From contig NC_071334.1 of NCBI RefSeq assembly GCF_027744825.2, positions 39,657,437 to 39,721,436 on the forward strand: 64,000 bases of DNA, read 5' to 3'. Below the pieces are notes generated by a model. That model was given only the letters and a program-made list of their open reading frames with translations. It did no database searches and had not been told where the DNA came from. The stretch's first letter is position 1. Every line of letters begins with the position of its first letter. This DNA comes from Synchiropus splendidus (Eukaryota; Chordata; Actinopteri; Syngnathiformes; Callionymidae). This document shows positions 1-14,000 of this stretch, piece after piece. The translations under genes were made by a program, and so were the position numbers.

Positions 1-1504
1 GCTTTTCGGCCTGACATAAGGTGGGTTTCGGAACGCCAAACATAAAAGTGTTGATAACTTTCGAAAAACACTTCAGACAGCTTAGATTTGATGTGCAACT
101 ACTAGAAAGACCCTTTCTGCTATAGTGGGACGCAATAATTTTATGTTCTGAAGCTTCCCTGAAAAGTTATGGCACAATGCACAAAAACGCTTTTCAGCCT
201 GAGATAAGGTGGGTTTCGGAACGCCAAACATAAAAGTGTTAATAACTTTCGAAAAACACTTCAGACAGCTTAGATTTGATGTGCACCTACTAGAAAGACC
301 CTTTCTGCTATAGTGGGAGGTTAAAATTTCATGTTCTGAAGCTTCCCTGAAAAGTTATGGCACAATGCACAAAAACGCTTTTCAGCCTGAGATAAGGTGG
401 GTTACGGAACGCCAAACATAAAAGTGTTGATAACCTTCGAAAAACATTTCAAACAGCTTAGATTTGATGTGCAACTACTAGAAAGACCCTTTCTGCTATA
501 GTGGGAGGTTAAAATATCATGTTCTGAAGCTTCCCTGAAAAGTTATGGCACAATGCACAAAAACGCTTTTCAGCCTGAGATAAGGTGGGTTTCGGAACGC
601 CAAACATAAAAGTGTTGATAACTTTCGAAAAACACTTCAGACAGCTTAGATTTGATGTGCACCTACTAGAAAGACCCTTTCTGCTATAGTGGGAGGTTAA
701 AATTTCATGTTCTGAAGCTTCCCTGAAAAGTTATGGCACAATGCACAAAAATGCTTTTCAGCCAGAGATAAGGTGGGTTTCGGAACGCCAAAAATAAAAG
801 TGTTGATAACTTTCGAAAAACATTTCAGAAAGCTTAGATTTGATGTGCAACTATTAGAAAGACCCTTTCTGCTATAGTGGGAGGTTAAAATTTCATGTTC
901 TGAAGCTTCCCTGAAAAGTTATGGCACAATGCACAAAAACGCTTTTCAGCCTGAGATAAGGTGGGTTTCGGAACGCCAAACATAAAAGTGTTAATAACTT
1001 TCGAAAAACACTTCAGACAGCTTAGATTTGATGTGCACCTACTAGAAAGACCCTTTCTGCTATAGTGGGAGGTTAAAATTTCATGTTCTGAAGCTTCCCT
1101 GAAAAGTTATGGCACAATGCACAAAAACGCTTTTCAGCCTGAGATAAGGTGGGTTTCGGAACGCCAAACATAAAAGTGTTGATAACCTTCGAAAAACATT
1201 TCAAACAGCTTAGATTTGATGTGCAACTACTAGAAAGACCCTTTCTGCTATAGTGGGAGGTTAAAATTTCATGTTCTGAAGCTTCCCTGAAAAGTTATGG
1301 CACAATGCACAAAAACGCTTTTCAGCCTGAGATAAGGTGGGTTTCGGAACGCCAAACATAAAAGTGTTGATAACTTTCGAAAAACACTTCAGACAGCTTA
1401 GATTTGATGTGCACCTACTAGAAAGGCCCTTTCTGCTATAGTGGGAGGTTAAAATTTCATGTTCTGAAGCTTCCCTGAAAAGTTATGGCACAATGCGTAA
1501 AAAC
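1..1504 (+). repeat. Eight-monomer segment with internal 4-mer (752 bp) duplication
   Basis: Monomers start at 1, 189, 377, 565, 753, 941, 1129 and 1317. Monomers 2-4 (189-752) and 6-8 (941-1504) share the same variant order: GTTAATAAC with GCACC, then GATAACC with ATTTCAAAC, then GCACC. This shows a 752-bp internal repeat. Monomer 1 carries TTTTCGGCC and GGGACGCAATAATTTTATG, which reappear 1,504 bp later at the start of block A1. Monomers 5-7 (753-1316) reappear at 16,914-17,477. Confidence 0.8.
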
Positions 1505-4500
1505 GCTTTTCGGCCTGAGATAAGGTGGGTTTCGGAACGCAAAACATAAAAGTGTTGATAACTTTCGAAAAACACTTCAGACAGCTTAGATTTGATGTGC
1601 AACTACTAGAAAGACCCTTTCTGCTATAGTGGGACGCAATAATTTTATGTTCTGAAGCTTCCCTGAAAAGTTATGGCACAATGCACAAAAACGCTTTTCA
1701 GCCTGAGATAAGGTGGGTTTCGGAACGCCAAACATAAAAGTGTTAATAACTTTCGAAAAACACTTCAGACAACTTAGATTTGATGTGCACCTACTAGAAA
1801 GACGCTTTCTGCTATAGTGGAAGGTTAAAATTTCATGTTCTGAAACTTCCCTGAAAAGTTATGGCACAATGCACAAAAACGCTTTTCAGCCTGAGATAAG
1901 GTGGGTTTCGGAACGCCAAACATAAAAGTGTTGATAACTTTCGAAAAACACTTCCGACAGCTTAGATTTGATGTGCACCTACTAGAAAGACCCTTTCTGC
2001 TATAGTGGGAGGTTAAAATTTCATGTTCTGAAGCTTCCCTGAAAAGTTATGGCACAATGCACAAAAATGCTTTTCAGCCAGAGATAAGGTGGGTTTCGGA
2101 ACGCCAAAAATAAAAGTGTTGATAACTTTCGAAAAACATTTCAGAAAGCTTAGATTTGATGTGCAACTATTAGAAAGACCCTTTCTGCTATAGTGGGAGG
2201 TTAAAATTTCATGTTCTGAAGCTTCCCTGAAAAGTTATGGCACAATGCACAAAAACACTTTTCAGCCTGAGATAAGGTGGGTTTCGGAACGCCAAACATA
2301 AAAGTGTTGATAACTTTCGAAAAACACTTCAGACAGCTAAGATTTGATGTGCAACTACGAGAAAGACCCTTTCTGCTATAGTGGGAGGTTAAAATTTCAT
2401 GTTCTGAAGCTTCCCTGAAAAGTTATGGCACAATGCACAAAAACGCTTTTCAGCCTGAGATAAGGTGGGTTTCGGAACGCCAAACATAAAAGTGTTGATA
2501 ACTATCGAAAAACACTTCAGACAGCTAAGATTTGATGTGCAACTACGAGAAAGACCCTTTCTGCTATAGTGGGAGGTTAAAATTTCATGTTCTGAAGCTT
2601 CCCTGAAAAGTTATGGCACAATGCACAAAAACGCTTTTCAGCCTGAGATAAGGTGGGTTTCGGAACGCCAAACATAAAAGTGTTGATAACTTTCGAAAAC
2701 CACTTCAGACAGCTTAGATTTGATGTGCACCTACTAGAAAGACCCTTTCTGCTATAGTGGGAGGTTAAAATTTCATGTTCTGAAGCTTCCCTGAAAAGTT
2801 ATGGCACAATGCACAAAAACGCTTTTCAGCCTGAGATAAGGTGGGTTTCGGAACGCCAAACATAAAAGTGTTGATAACCTTCGAAAAACATTTCAGACAG
2901 CTTAGATTTGATGTGCAACTACTAGAAAGACCCTTTCTGCTATAGGGGGAGGTTAAAATTTCATGTTCTGAAGCTTCCCTGAAAAGTTATGGCACAATGC
3001 ACAAAAACGCTTTTCAGCCTGAGATAAGGTGGGTTTCGGAACGCCAAACATAAAAGTGTTGATAACTTTCGAAAAACACTTCAGACAGCTTAGATTAGAT
3101 GTGCAACTACTAGAAAGACCCTTTCTGCTATAGTGGGAGGTTAAAATTTCATGTTCTGAAGCTTCCCTGAAAAGTTATGGCACAATGCACAAAAACGCTT
3201 TTCAGCCTGAGATAAGGTGGGTTTCGGAACGCCAAACATAAAAGTGTTGATAACTTTCGAAAAACACTTGAGACAGCTTAGATTTGGTGTGCAACTACTA
3301 GAAAGACCCTTTCTGCTATAGTGGGAGGTTAAAATTTCATGTTCTGAAGCTTCCCTGAAAAGTTATGGCACAATACACAAAAACGCTTTTCAGCCTGAGA
3401 TAAGGTGGGTTTCGGAACGCCAAACATAAAAGTGTTGATAACTTTCGAAAAACACTTCAGACAGCTTAGATTTGATGTGCAACTACTAGAAAGACCCTTT
3501 CTGCTATAGTGGGAGGCAATAATTTCATGTTCTGAATCTTCCCTGAAAAGTTATGGCACAATGCAAAAAAACGCTTTTCAGCCTGAGATAAGGTGGGTTT
3601 CGGAACGCCAAACAAAAAAGTGTTAATAACTTTCGAAAAACACTTCAGACAGCTTAGATTTGATGTGCACCTACTAGAAAGACCCTTTCTGATATAGTGG
3701 GAGGTTAAAATTTCATGTTCTGAAGCTTCCCTGAAAAGTTATGGCACAATGCACAAAAACGCTTTTCAGCCTGAGATAAGGTGGGTTTCGGAACGCCAAA
3801 CATAAAAGTGTTGATAACCTTCGAAAAACATTTCAGACAGCTTAGATTTGATGTGCAACTACTAGAAAGACCCTTTCTGCTATAGTGGGAGGTTAAAATT
3901 TCATGTTCTGAAGCTTCCCTGAAAAGTTATGGCACAATGCACAAAAACGCTTTTCAGCCTGAGGTAAGGTGGGTTTCGGAACGCCAAACATAAAAGTGTT
4001 GATAACTTTCGAAAAACACTTCAGACAGCTAAGATTTTATATGCCACTACTAGAAAGACCCTTTCTGCTATAGTGGGAGGTTAAAATTTCATGTTCTGAA
4101 GCTTCCCTGAAAAGTTATGGCACAATGCACAAAAACGCTTTTCAGCCTGAGATAAGGTGGGTTTCGGAACGCCAAACATAAAAGTGTTGATAACTTTCGA
4201 AAAACACTTCAGACAGCTTAGATTTGATGTTTACCTACTAGAAAGACCCTTTCTGCTATAGTGGGAGGTTAAAATTTCATGTTCTGAAGCTTCCCTGAAA
4301 AGTTATGGCACAATGCACAAAAACGCTTTTCAGCCTGAGATAAGGTGGGTTTCGGAACGCCAAACATAAAAGTGTTGATAACCTTCGAAAAACATTTCAG
4401 ACAGCTTAGATTTGATGTGCAACTACTAGAAAGACCCTTTCTGCTATAGTGGGAGGTTAAAATTTCATGTTCTGAAGCTTCCCTGAAAAGTTATGGCACA

Positions 4501-5076
4501 ATGCACAAAAACGCTTTTCAGCCTGAGATAAGGTGGGTTTCGGAACGCCAAACATAAAAGTGTTGATAACTTTCGAAAAACACTTCAGACAGCTTAGATT
4601 TGATGTTTACCTACTAGAAAGACCCTTTCTGCTATAGTGGGAGGTTAAAAATCCATGTTCTGAAGCTTCCCTGAAAAGTTATGGCATAATGCACAAAAAC
4701 GCTTTTCAGCCTGAGATAAGGTGGGTTTCGGAACGCCAAACATAAAAGTGTTGATAACTTTCGAAAAACACTTCAGACAGCTTAGATTTGGTGTGCAACT
4801 ACTAGAAAGACCCTTTCTGCTGTAGTGGGAGGTTAAAATTTCATGTTCTGAAGCTTCCCTGAAAAGTTATGGCACAATGCACAAAAACGCTTTTCAGCCT
4901 GAGATAAGGTGGGTTTCGGAACGCCAAACATAAAAGTGTTGATAATTTTCGAAAAACACTTCAGACAGCTTAGATTTGATGTGCACCTACTAGAAAGGCC
5001 CTTTCTGCTATAGTGGGAGGTTAAAACTTCATGTTCTGAAGCTTCCCTGAAAAGTTATGGCACAATGCGTAAAAAC
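1505..5076 (+). repeat. Family A block, copy A1 (19 monomers)
   Basis: A1 is marked by an ordered series of rare variants: GGGACGCAATAATTTTATG; GACAACTTAG with GACGCTTTC and GTGGAAGG; AAATGCTTTTCAGCCAGAG with CCAAAAATAAAAG; two ACTACGAGAAAG monomers; CTATAGGGGGAGG; GATTAGATG; TGAATCTTCC with GCAAAAAAACG; CTGATATAG; CTAAGATTTTATATGCC; GATGTTTACC; GGCATAATG; CTGCTGTAGTG. The same order appears in A2 (17,478 on; offset 15,973 bp) and A3 (21,615 on). A1 has two extra monomers around 4,300-4,620, with GATGTTTACC occurring twice (near 4,225 and 4,601). Confidence 0.85.
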
Positions 5077-5828
5077 GCTTTTCGGCCTGAGATAAGGTGG
5101 GTTTCGGAACGCCAAACATAAAAGTGTTGATAACTTTCGAAAAACACTTCAGACAGCTTAGATTTGATGTGCACCTACTAGAAAGGCCCTTTCTGCTATA
5201 GTGGGAGGTTAAAATTTCATGTTCTGAAGCTTCCCTGAAAAGTTATGGCACAATGCACAAAAACGCTTTTCAGCCTGAGATAAGGCGGGTTTCGGAACGC
5301 CAAACATAAAAGTGTTGATAACCTTCGAAAAACATTTCAGACAGCTTAGATTTGATGTGCACCTACTAGAAAGGCCCTTTCTGCTATAGTGGGAGGTTAA
5401 AATTTCATGTTCTGAAGCTTCCCTGAAAAGTTATGGCACAATGCACAAAAACGCTTTTCAGCCTGAGATAAGGTGGGTTTCGGAACGCCAAACATAAAAG
5501 TGTTAATAACTTTCGAAAAACACTTCAGACAGCTTAGATTTGATGTGCAACTACTAGAAAGACCCTTACTGCTATAGTGGGAGGCTAAAATTTCATATTC
5601 TGAAGCTTCCCTGAAAAGTTATGGCACAATGCACAAAAACGCTTTTCAGCCTGAGATAAGGTGGGTTTCGGAACGCCAAACATAAAAGTGTTAATAACTT
5701 TCGAAAAACACTTCAGACAGCTAATATTTGATGTGCAACTACTAGAAAGACCCTTTCTGCTATAGTGGGAGGTTAAAATTTCATGTTCTGAAGCTTCCCT
5801 GAAAAGTTATGGCACAATGCACAAAAAC
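5077..5828 (+). repeat. Four monomers related to 25,000-25,751
   Basis: The order is GCACC/AGGCC; GATAACC with ATTTCAG and GCACC/AGGCC; GTTAATAAC with GGCTAAAA and CATATTC; GTTAATAAC with CAGCTAATATTTG. The following monomer (5,829) adds the rare GATAACTTTAG with AGAAATCTTAG. The same five-monomer order is found at 25,000-25,939 and again at 26,504-27,443, so this segment shares ancestry with the 8-mer HOR at 24.6-27.5 kb. Confidence 0.7.
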
Positions 5829-8084
5829 GCTTTTCAGCCTGAGATAAGGTGGGTTTCGGAACGCCAAACATAAAAGTGTTGATAACTTTAGAAAAACACT
5901 TCAGAAATCTTAGATTTGGTGTGCAACTACTAGAAAGACCCTTTCTGCTATAGTGGGAGGTTAAAATTTCATGTTCTGAAGCTTCCCTGAAAAGTTATGG
6001 CACAATGCACAAAAACGCTTTTCAGCCTGAGATAAGGTGGGTTTCGGAACGCCAAACATAAAAGTGTTGATAACTTTCGAAAAACACTTCAGACAGCTTA
6101 GATTTGATGTGCAACTACTAGAAAGACCCTTTCTGCTATAGTGGGAGGTTAAAATTTCATGTTCTGAAGCTTCCCTGAAAAGTTATGGCACAATGCGTAA
6201 AAACGCTTTTCAGCCTGAGATAAGGTGGGTTTCGGAACGCCAAACATAAAAGTGTTAATAACTTTCGAAAAACACTTCAGACAGCTTAGATTTGATGTGC
6301 AACTACTAGAAAGACCCTTTCTGCTATAGTGGGAGGCTAAAATTTCATATTCTGAAGCTTCCCTGAAAAGTTATGGCACAATGCACAAAAACGCTTTTCA
6401 GCCTGAGATAAGGTGGGTTTCGGAACGCCAAACATAAAAGTGTTGATAACTTTCGAAAAACACTTCAGACAGCTTAGATTTGATGTGCAACTACTAGAAA
6501 GACCCTTTCTGCTATAGTGGGAGGTTAAAATTTCATGTTCTGAAGCTTCCCTGAAAAGTTATGGCACAATGCGTAAAAACGCTTTTCAGCCTGAGATAAG
6601 GTGGGTTTCGGAACGCCAAACATAAAAGTGTTAATAACTTTCTAAAAACACTTCAGACAGCTTAGATTTGATGTGCAACTACTAGAAAGACCCTTTCTGC
6701 TATAGTGGGAGGCTAAAATTTCATATTCTGAAGCTTCCCTGAAAAGTTATGGCACAATGCACAAAAACGCTTTTCAGCCTGAGATAAGGTGGGTTTCGGA
6801 ACGCCAAACATAAAAGTGTTGATAACTTTCGAAAAACACTTCAGACAGCTAATATTTGATGTACAACTACTAGAAAGACCCTTTCTGCTATAGTGGGAGG
6901 TTAAAATTTCATGTTCTGAAGCTTCCCTGAAAAGTTATGACACAATGCACAAAAACGCTTTTCAGCCTGAGATAAGGTGGGTTTCGGAACGCCAAACATA
7001 AAAGTGTTGATAACTTTCGAAAAACACTTCAGAAATCTTAGATTTGGTGTGCAACTACTAGAAAGACCCTTTCTGCTATAGTGGGAGGTTAAAATTTCAT
7101 GTTCTGAAGCTTCCCTGAAAAGTTATGGCACAATGCACAAAAACGCTTTTCAGCCTGAGATAAGGTGGGTTTCGGAACGCCAAACATAAAAGTGTTGATA
7201 ACTTTCGAAAAACACTTCAGACAGCTTAGATTTGATGTGCAACTACTAGAAAGACCCTTTCTGCTATAGTGGGAGGTTAAAATTTCATGTTCTGAAGCTT
7301 CCCTGAAAAGTTATGGCACAATGCGTAAAAACGCTTTTCAGCCTGAGATAAGGTGGGTTTCGGAACGCCAAACATAAAAGTGTTAATAACTTTCGAAAAA
7401 CACTTCAGACAGCTTAGATTTGATGTGCAACTACTAGAAAGACCCTTTCTGCTATAGTGGGAGGCTAAAATTTCATATTCTGAAGCTTCCCTGAAAAGTT
7501 ATGGCACAATGCACAAAAACGCTTTTCAGCCAGAGATAAGGTGGGTTTCGGAACGCCAAACATAAAAGTGTTGATAACTTTCGAAAAACACTTCAGACAG
7601 CTTAGATTTGATGTGCAACTACTAGAAAGACCCTTTCTGCTATAGTGGGAGGTTAAAATTTCATGTTCTGAAGCTTCCCTGAAAAGTTATGGCACAATGC
7701 GTAAAAACGCTTTTCAGCCTGAGATAAGGTGGGTTTCGGAACGCCAAACATAAAAGTGTTAATAACTTTCTAAAAACACTTCAGACAGCTTAGATTTGAT
7801 GTGCAACTACTAGAAAGACCCTTTCTGCTATAGTGGGAGGCTAAAATTTCATATTCTGAAGCTTCCCTGAAAAGTTATGGCACAATGCACAAAAACGCTT
7901 TTCAGCCTGAGATAAGGTGGGTTTCGGAACGCCAAACATAAAAGTGTTGATAACTTTCGAAAAACACTTCAGACAGCTAATATTTGATGTACAACTACTA
8001 GAAAGACCCTTTCTGCTATAGTGGGAGGTTAAAATTTCATGTTCTGAAGCTTCCCTGAAAAGTTATGACACAATGCACAAAAAC
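5829..8084 (+). repeat. 6-monomer HOR (1,128 bp), two tandem copies
   Basis: Copies run 5,829-6,956 and 6,957-8,084. Rare markers recur exactly 1,128 bp apart: TTTCTAAAAACAC (6,641 and 7,769), GATGTACAAC (6,861 and 7,989), TTATGACACAATG (6,937 and 8,065), and AGAAATCTTAG with TTGGTGTGC in the first monomer of each copy. Differences are few, for example AACTTTAG versus AACTTTCG in the first monomer and CCTGAG versus CCAGAG in the fourth. Confidence 0.88.
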
Positions 8085-10716
8085 GCTTTTCAGCCTGAGA
8101 TAAGGTGGGTTTCGGAACGCCAAACATAAAAGTGTTGATAACTTTCGAAAAACACTTCAGACTGCTTAGATTTGATGTGCAACTACTAGAAAGACCCTTT
8201 CTGCTATAGTGGGAGGCAATAATTTCATGTACTGAAGCTTCCCTGAAACGTTATGGCACAATGCACAAAAACGCTTTTCAGCCTGAGATAAGGTGGGTTT
8301 CGGAACGCCAAACATAAAAGTGTTGATAACTTTCGAAAAACACTTCAGACAGCTTAGATTTGATGTGCACCTACTAGAAAGGCCCTTTCTGCTATAGTGG
8401 GAGGTTAAAATTTCATGTTCTGAAGCTTCCCTGAAAAGTTATGGCACAATGCGTAAAAACGCTTTTCAGCCTGAGATAAGGTGGGTTTCGGAACGCCAAA
8501 CATAAAAGTGTTGATAACTTTCGAAAAACACTTCAGACAGCTTAGATTTGATGTGCAACTACTAGAAAGACCCTTTCTGCTATAGTGGGAGGCAATAATT
8601 TCATGTACTGAAGCTTCCCTGAAACGTTATGGCACAATGCACAAAAACGCTTTTCAGCCTGAGATAAGGTAGGTTTCGGAACGCCAAACATAAAAGTGTT
8701 GATAACTTTCGAAAAACACTTCAGATAGCTTAGATTTGATGTGCAACTACTAGAAAGACCCTTTCTGCTATAGTGGGAGGCAATAATTTCAAGTTCTGAA
8801 GCTTCCCTGAAAAGTTATGGCACAATGCACAAAAACGCTTTTCAGCCTGAGATAAGGTGGGTTTCGGAACGCCAAACATAAAAGTGTTGATAACTTTCGA
8901 AAAACATTTCAGACAGCTTAGATTTGATGTGCAACTACTAGAAAGACCCTTTCTGCTATAGTGGGAGGTTAAAATTTCATGTTCTGAAGCTTCCCTGAAA
9001 AGTTATGGCACAACGCACAAAAACGCTTTTCAGCCTGAGATAAGGTGGGTTTCGGAACGCCAAACATAAAAGTGTTGATAACTTTCGAAAAACACTTCAG
9101 ACAGCTTAGATTTGATGTGCACCTACTAGAAAGGCCCTTTCTGCTATAGTGGGAGGGTAAAATTTCATGTTCTGAAGCTTCCCTGAAAAGTTATGGCACA
9201 ATGCACAAAAACGCTTTTCAGCCTGACATAAGGTGGGTTTCGGAACGCCAAACATAAAAGTGTTGATAACTTTCGAAAAACACTTCAGACAGCTTAGATT
9301 TGATGTGCAACTACTAGAAAGACCCTTTCTGCTATAGTGGGAGGTTAAAATTTCATGTTCTGAAACTTCCCTGAAAGGTTATGGCACAATGCGTAAAAAC
9401 GCTTTTCAGCCTGAGATAAGGTGGGTTTCGGAACGCCAAACATAAAAGTGTTAATAACTTTCGAAAAACACTTCAGACAGCTTAGATTTGATGTGCAACT
9501 ACTAGAAAGACCCTTTCTGCTATAGTGGGAGGCTAAAATTTCATATTCTGAAGCTTCCCTGAAAAGTTATGGCACAATGCACAAAAACGCTTTTCAGCCT
9601 GAGATAAGGTGGGTTTCGGAACGCCAAACATAAAAGTGTTAATAACTTTCGAAAAACACTTCAGACAGCTAATATTTGATGTGCAACTACTAGAAAGACC
9701 CTTTCTGCTATAGTGGGAGGTTAAAATTTCATGTTCTGAAGCTTCCCTGAAAAGTTATGGCACAATGCACAAAAACGCTTTTCAGCCTGAGATAAGGTGG
9801 GTTTCGGAACGCCAAACATAAAAGTGTTGATAACTTTCGAAAAACACTTCAGAAATCTTAGATTTGGTGCGCAACTACTAGAAAGATCCTTTCTGCTATA
9901 GTGGGAGGTTAAAATTTCATGTTCTGGAGCTTCCCTGAAAAGTTATGGCACAATGCACAAAAACGCTTTTCATCCAGAGATAAGGTGGGTTTCGGAACGC
10001 CAAACATAAAAGTGTTGATAACTTTCGAAAAACACTTCAGACAGCTTAGATTTGATGTGCAACTACTAGAAAGACCCTTTCTGCATTAGTGGGAGGTTAA
10101 AATTTCATGTTCTGAAGCTTCCCTGAAAAGTTATGGCACAATGCGTAAAAACGCTTTTCAGCCTGAGATAAGGTGGGTTTCGGAACGCCAAACATAAAAC
10201 TGTTAATAACTTTCGAAAAACACTTCAGACAGCTTAGATTTGATGTGCAACTACTAGAAAGACCCTTTCTGCTATAGTGGGAGGCTAAAATTTCATGTTC
10301 TGAAGCTTCCCTGAAAAGTTATGGCACAATGCACAAAAACGCTTTTCAGCCTGAGATAAGGTGGGTTTCGGAACGCCAAACATAAAAGTGTTGATAACTT
10401 TCGAAAAACACTTCAGACAGCTTAGATTTGGTGAGCAACTACTAGAAAGACCCTTTCTGCTATAGTGGGAGGTTAAAATTTCATGTTCTGAAGCTTCCCT
10501 GAAAAGTTATGGCACAATGCACAAAAACGCTTTTCAGCCTGAGATAAGGTGGGTTTCGGAACGCCAAACATAAAAGTGTTGATAACTTTCGAAAAAGACT
10601 TCAGACAGCTTAGATTTGATGTGCACCTACTAGAAAGGCCCTTTCTGCTATAGTGGGAGGTTAAAATTTCATGTTCTGAAGCTTCCCTGAAAAGTTATGG
10701 CACAATGCGTAAAAAC
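8085..10716 (+). repeat. Mixed monomer segment with a 2-mer (376 bp) repeat, related to 14.9-16.9 kb
   Basis: Rare TGTACTGAAGC with GAAACGTTATG occurs at 8,231 and 8,607, 376 bp apart, marking a two-monomer duplication. The series from 8,273 (TGTACTG, CAGATAGC, ATTTCAG, GAGGGTAA, GTTAATAAC/CATATTC, CTAATATTTG, AGAAATC with AAAGATCC) recurs from 14,853 with an offset of 6,580 bp (35 monomers), falling to 6,573 bp after the 7-bp deletion at 15,990. Private variants here include GGTGCGCAAC, CTGGAGC and CTGCATTAG (9,870-10,090). Confidence 0.75.
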
Positions 10717-11092
10717 GCTTTTCGGCCTGAGATAAGGTGGGTTTCGGAACGCCAAACATGAAAGTGTTGATAACTTTCGAAAAACACTTCAGACAGCTTA
10801 GATTTGATGTGCAACTACTAGAAAGACCCTTTCTGCTATAGTGGGACGCAATAATTTTATGTTCTGAAGCTTCCCTGAAAAGTTATGGCACAATGTACAA
10901 AAAAGCTTTTCAGCCTGAGATAAGGTGGGTTTCGGAACGCCAAACATAAAAGCGTTAATAACTTTCGAAAAACACCTCAGACAACTTAGATTTGATGTGC
11001 ACGTACTAGAAAGACGCTTTCTGCTATAGTGGAAGGTTAAAATTTCATGTTCTGAAACTTCCCTGAAAAGTTATGGCACAATGCACAAAAAC
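10717..11092 (+). repeat. Two-monomer fragment of family A
   Basis: The first monomer has TTTTCGGCC and GGGACGCAATAATTTTATG. The second has GACAACTTAG, GACGCTTTC, GTGGAAGG and CTGAAACTTCC. This is the ordered signature of the first two monomers of A1 (1,505-1,880). Private changes (CATGAAAG, AAAAAAGCTTTT, AGCGTTAATAAC, CACCTCAG, GCACGTAC) show that it diverged more than A2 and A3 did. It directly precedes the 8-mer HOR at 11.1 kb. Confidence 0.75.
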
Positions 11093-14000
11093 GCTTTTCA
11101 GCTTGAGATAAGGTGGGTTTCGGAACGCCAAACATAAAAGTGTTGATAACTTTCGAAAACCACTTCAGACAGCTTAGATTAGATGTGCAACTACTAGAAA
11201 GACCCTTTCTGCTATAGTGGGAGGTTAAAATTTCATGTTCTGAAGCTTCCCTGAAGAGTTATGGCACAATGCACAAAAACGCTTTTCAGCCTGAGATAAG
11301 GTGGGTTTCGGAACGCCAAACATAAAAGTGTTGATAACTTTCGAAAAACACTTCAGACAGCTTAGATTTGATGTGCACCTACTAGAAAGGCCCTTTCTGC
11401 TATAGTGGGAGGGTAAAATTTCATGTTCTGAAGCTTCCCTGAAAAGTTATGGCACAATGCGTAAAAACGCTTTTCATCCTGAGATAAGGTGGGTTTCGGA
11501 ACGCCAAACATAAAAGTGTTGATAACTTTCGAAAAACACTTCAGACAGCTTAGATCTGATGTTTACCTACTAGAAAGACCCTTTCTGCTATAGTGGGAGG
11601 TTAAAATTTCATGTTCTGAAGCTTCCCTGAAAAGTTATGGCAAAATGCACAAAAACGCTTTTCAGCCTGAGATAAGGTGGGTTTCGGAACGCCAAACATA
11701 AAAGTGTTGATAACTTTCGAAAAACACTTCAGACAGCTTAGATTTGGTGTGCAACTACTAGAAAGACGCTTTCTGCTGTAGTGGGAGGTTAAAATTTCAT
11801 GTTCTGAAGCTTCCCTGAAAAGTTATGGCACAATGCACAAAAACGCTTTTCAGCCTGAGATAAGGTGGGTTTCGGAACGCCAAACATAAAAGTGTTGATA
11901 ACTTTCGAAAAACACTTCAGACAGCTTAGATTTGATGTGCACCTACTAGAAAGACCCTTTCTGCTATAGTGGGAGGTTAAAATTTCATGTTCTGAAGCTT
12001 CCCTGAAAAGTTATGGCACAATGCGTAAAAACGCTTTTCAGCCTGAGATAAGGTGGGTTTCGGAACGCCAAACATAAAAGTGTTGATAACTTTCGAAAAA
12101 CACTTCAGACAGCTTAGATTTGATGTGCAACTACTAGAAAGACCCTTTCTGCTATAGTGGGAGGCAATAATTTCATGTTCTGAAGCTTCCCTGAAAAGTT
12201 ATGGCACAATGCACAAAAACGCTTTTCAGCCTGAGATACGGTGGGTTTCGGAACGCCAAACATAAAAGTGTTGATAACTTTCGAAAAACACTTCAGACAG
12301 CTTAGATTTGATGTGCAACTACTAGAAAGACCCTTTCTGCTATAGTGGGAGGCAATAATTTCATGTTCTGAAGCTTCCCTGAAAAGTTATGGCACAATGC
12401 GTAAAAACGCTTTTCAGGCTGAGATAAGGTGGGTTTCGGAACGCCAAACATAAAAGTGTTGATAACTTTCGAAAAACATTTCAGACAGCTTAGATTTGAT
12501 GTGCAACTACTAGAAAGACCCTTTCTGCTATAGTGGGAGGTTAAAATTTCATGTTCTGAAGCTTCCCTGAAAAGTTATGGCACAATGCACAAAAACGCTT
12601 TTCAGCCTGAGATAAGGTGGGTTTCGGAACGCCAAACATAAAAGTGTTGATAACTTTCGAAAAACACTTCAGACAGCTTAGATTAGATGTGCAACTACTA
12701 GAAAGACCCTTTCTGCTATAGTGGGAGGTTAAAATTTCATGTTCTGAAGCTTCCCTGAAGAGTTATGGCACAATGCACAAAAACGCTTTTCAGCCTGAGA
12801 TAAGGTGGGTTTCGGAACGCCAAACATAAAAGTGTTGATAACTTTCGAAAAACACTTCAGACAGCTTAGATTTGATGTGCACCTACTAGAAAGGCCCTTT
12901 CTGCTATAGTGGGAGGTTAAAATTTCATGTTCTGAAGCTTCCCTGAAAAGTTATGGCACAATGCGTAAAAACGCTTTTCATCCTGAGATAAGGTGGGTTT
13001 CGGAACGCCAAACATAAAAGTGTTGATAACTTTCGAAAAACACTTCAGACAGCTTAGATCTGATGTTTACCTACTAGAAAGACCCTTTCTGCTATAGTGG
13101 GAGGTTAAAATTTCATGTTCTGAAGCTTCCCTGAAAAGTTATGGCAAAATGCACAAAAACGCTTTTCAGCCTGAGATAAGGTGGGTTTCGGAACGCCAAA
13201 CATAAAAGTGTTGATAACTTTCGAAAAACACTTCAGACAGCTTAGATTTGGTGTGCAACTACTAGAAAGACCCTTTCTGCTGTAGTGGGAGGTTAAAATT
13301 TCATGTTCTGAAGCTTCCCTGAAAAGTTATGGCACAATGCACAAAAACGCTTTTCAGCCTGAGATAAGGTGGGTTTCGGAACGCCAAACATAAAAGTGTT
13401 GATAACTTTCGAAAAACACTTCAGACAGCTTAGATTTGATGTGCACCTACTAGAAAGGCCCTTTCTGCTATAGTGGGAGGTTAAAATTTCATGTTCTGAA
13501 GCTTCCCTGAAAAGTTATGGCACAATGCGTAAAAACGCTTTTCAGCCTGAGATAAGGTGGGTTTCGGAACGCCAAACATAAAAGTGTTGATAACTTTCGA
13601 AAAACACTTCAGACAGCTTAGATTTGATGTGCAACTACTAGAAAGACCCTTTCTGCTATAGTGGGAGGCAATAATTTCATGTTCTGAAGCTTCCCTGAAA
13701 AGTTATGGCACAATGCACAAAAACGCTTTTCAGCCTGAGATACGGTGGGTTTCGGAACGCCAAACATAAAAGTGTTGATAACTTTCGAAAAACACTTCAG
13801 ACAGCTTAGATTTGATGTGCAACTACTAGAAAGACCCTTTCTGCTATAGTGGGAGGCAATAATTTCATGTTCTGAAGCTTCCCTGAAAAGTTATGGCACA
13901 ATGCACAAAAACGCTTTTCAGCGTGAGATAAGGTGGGTTTCGGAACGCCAAACATAAAAGTGTTGATAACTTTCGAAAAACACTTCAGACAGCTTAGATT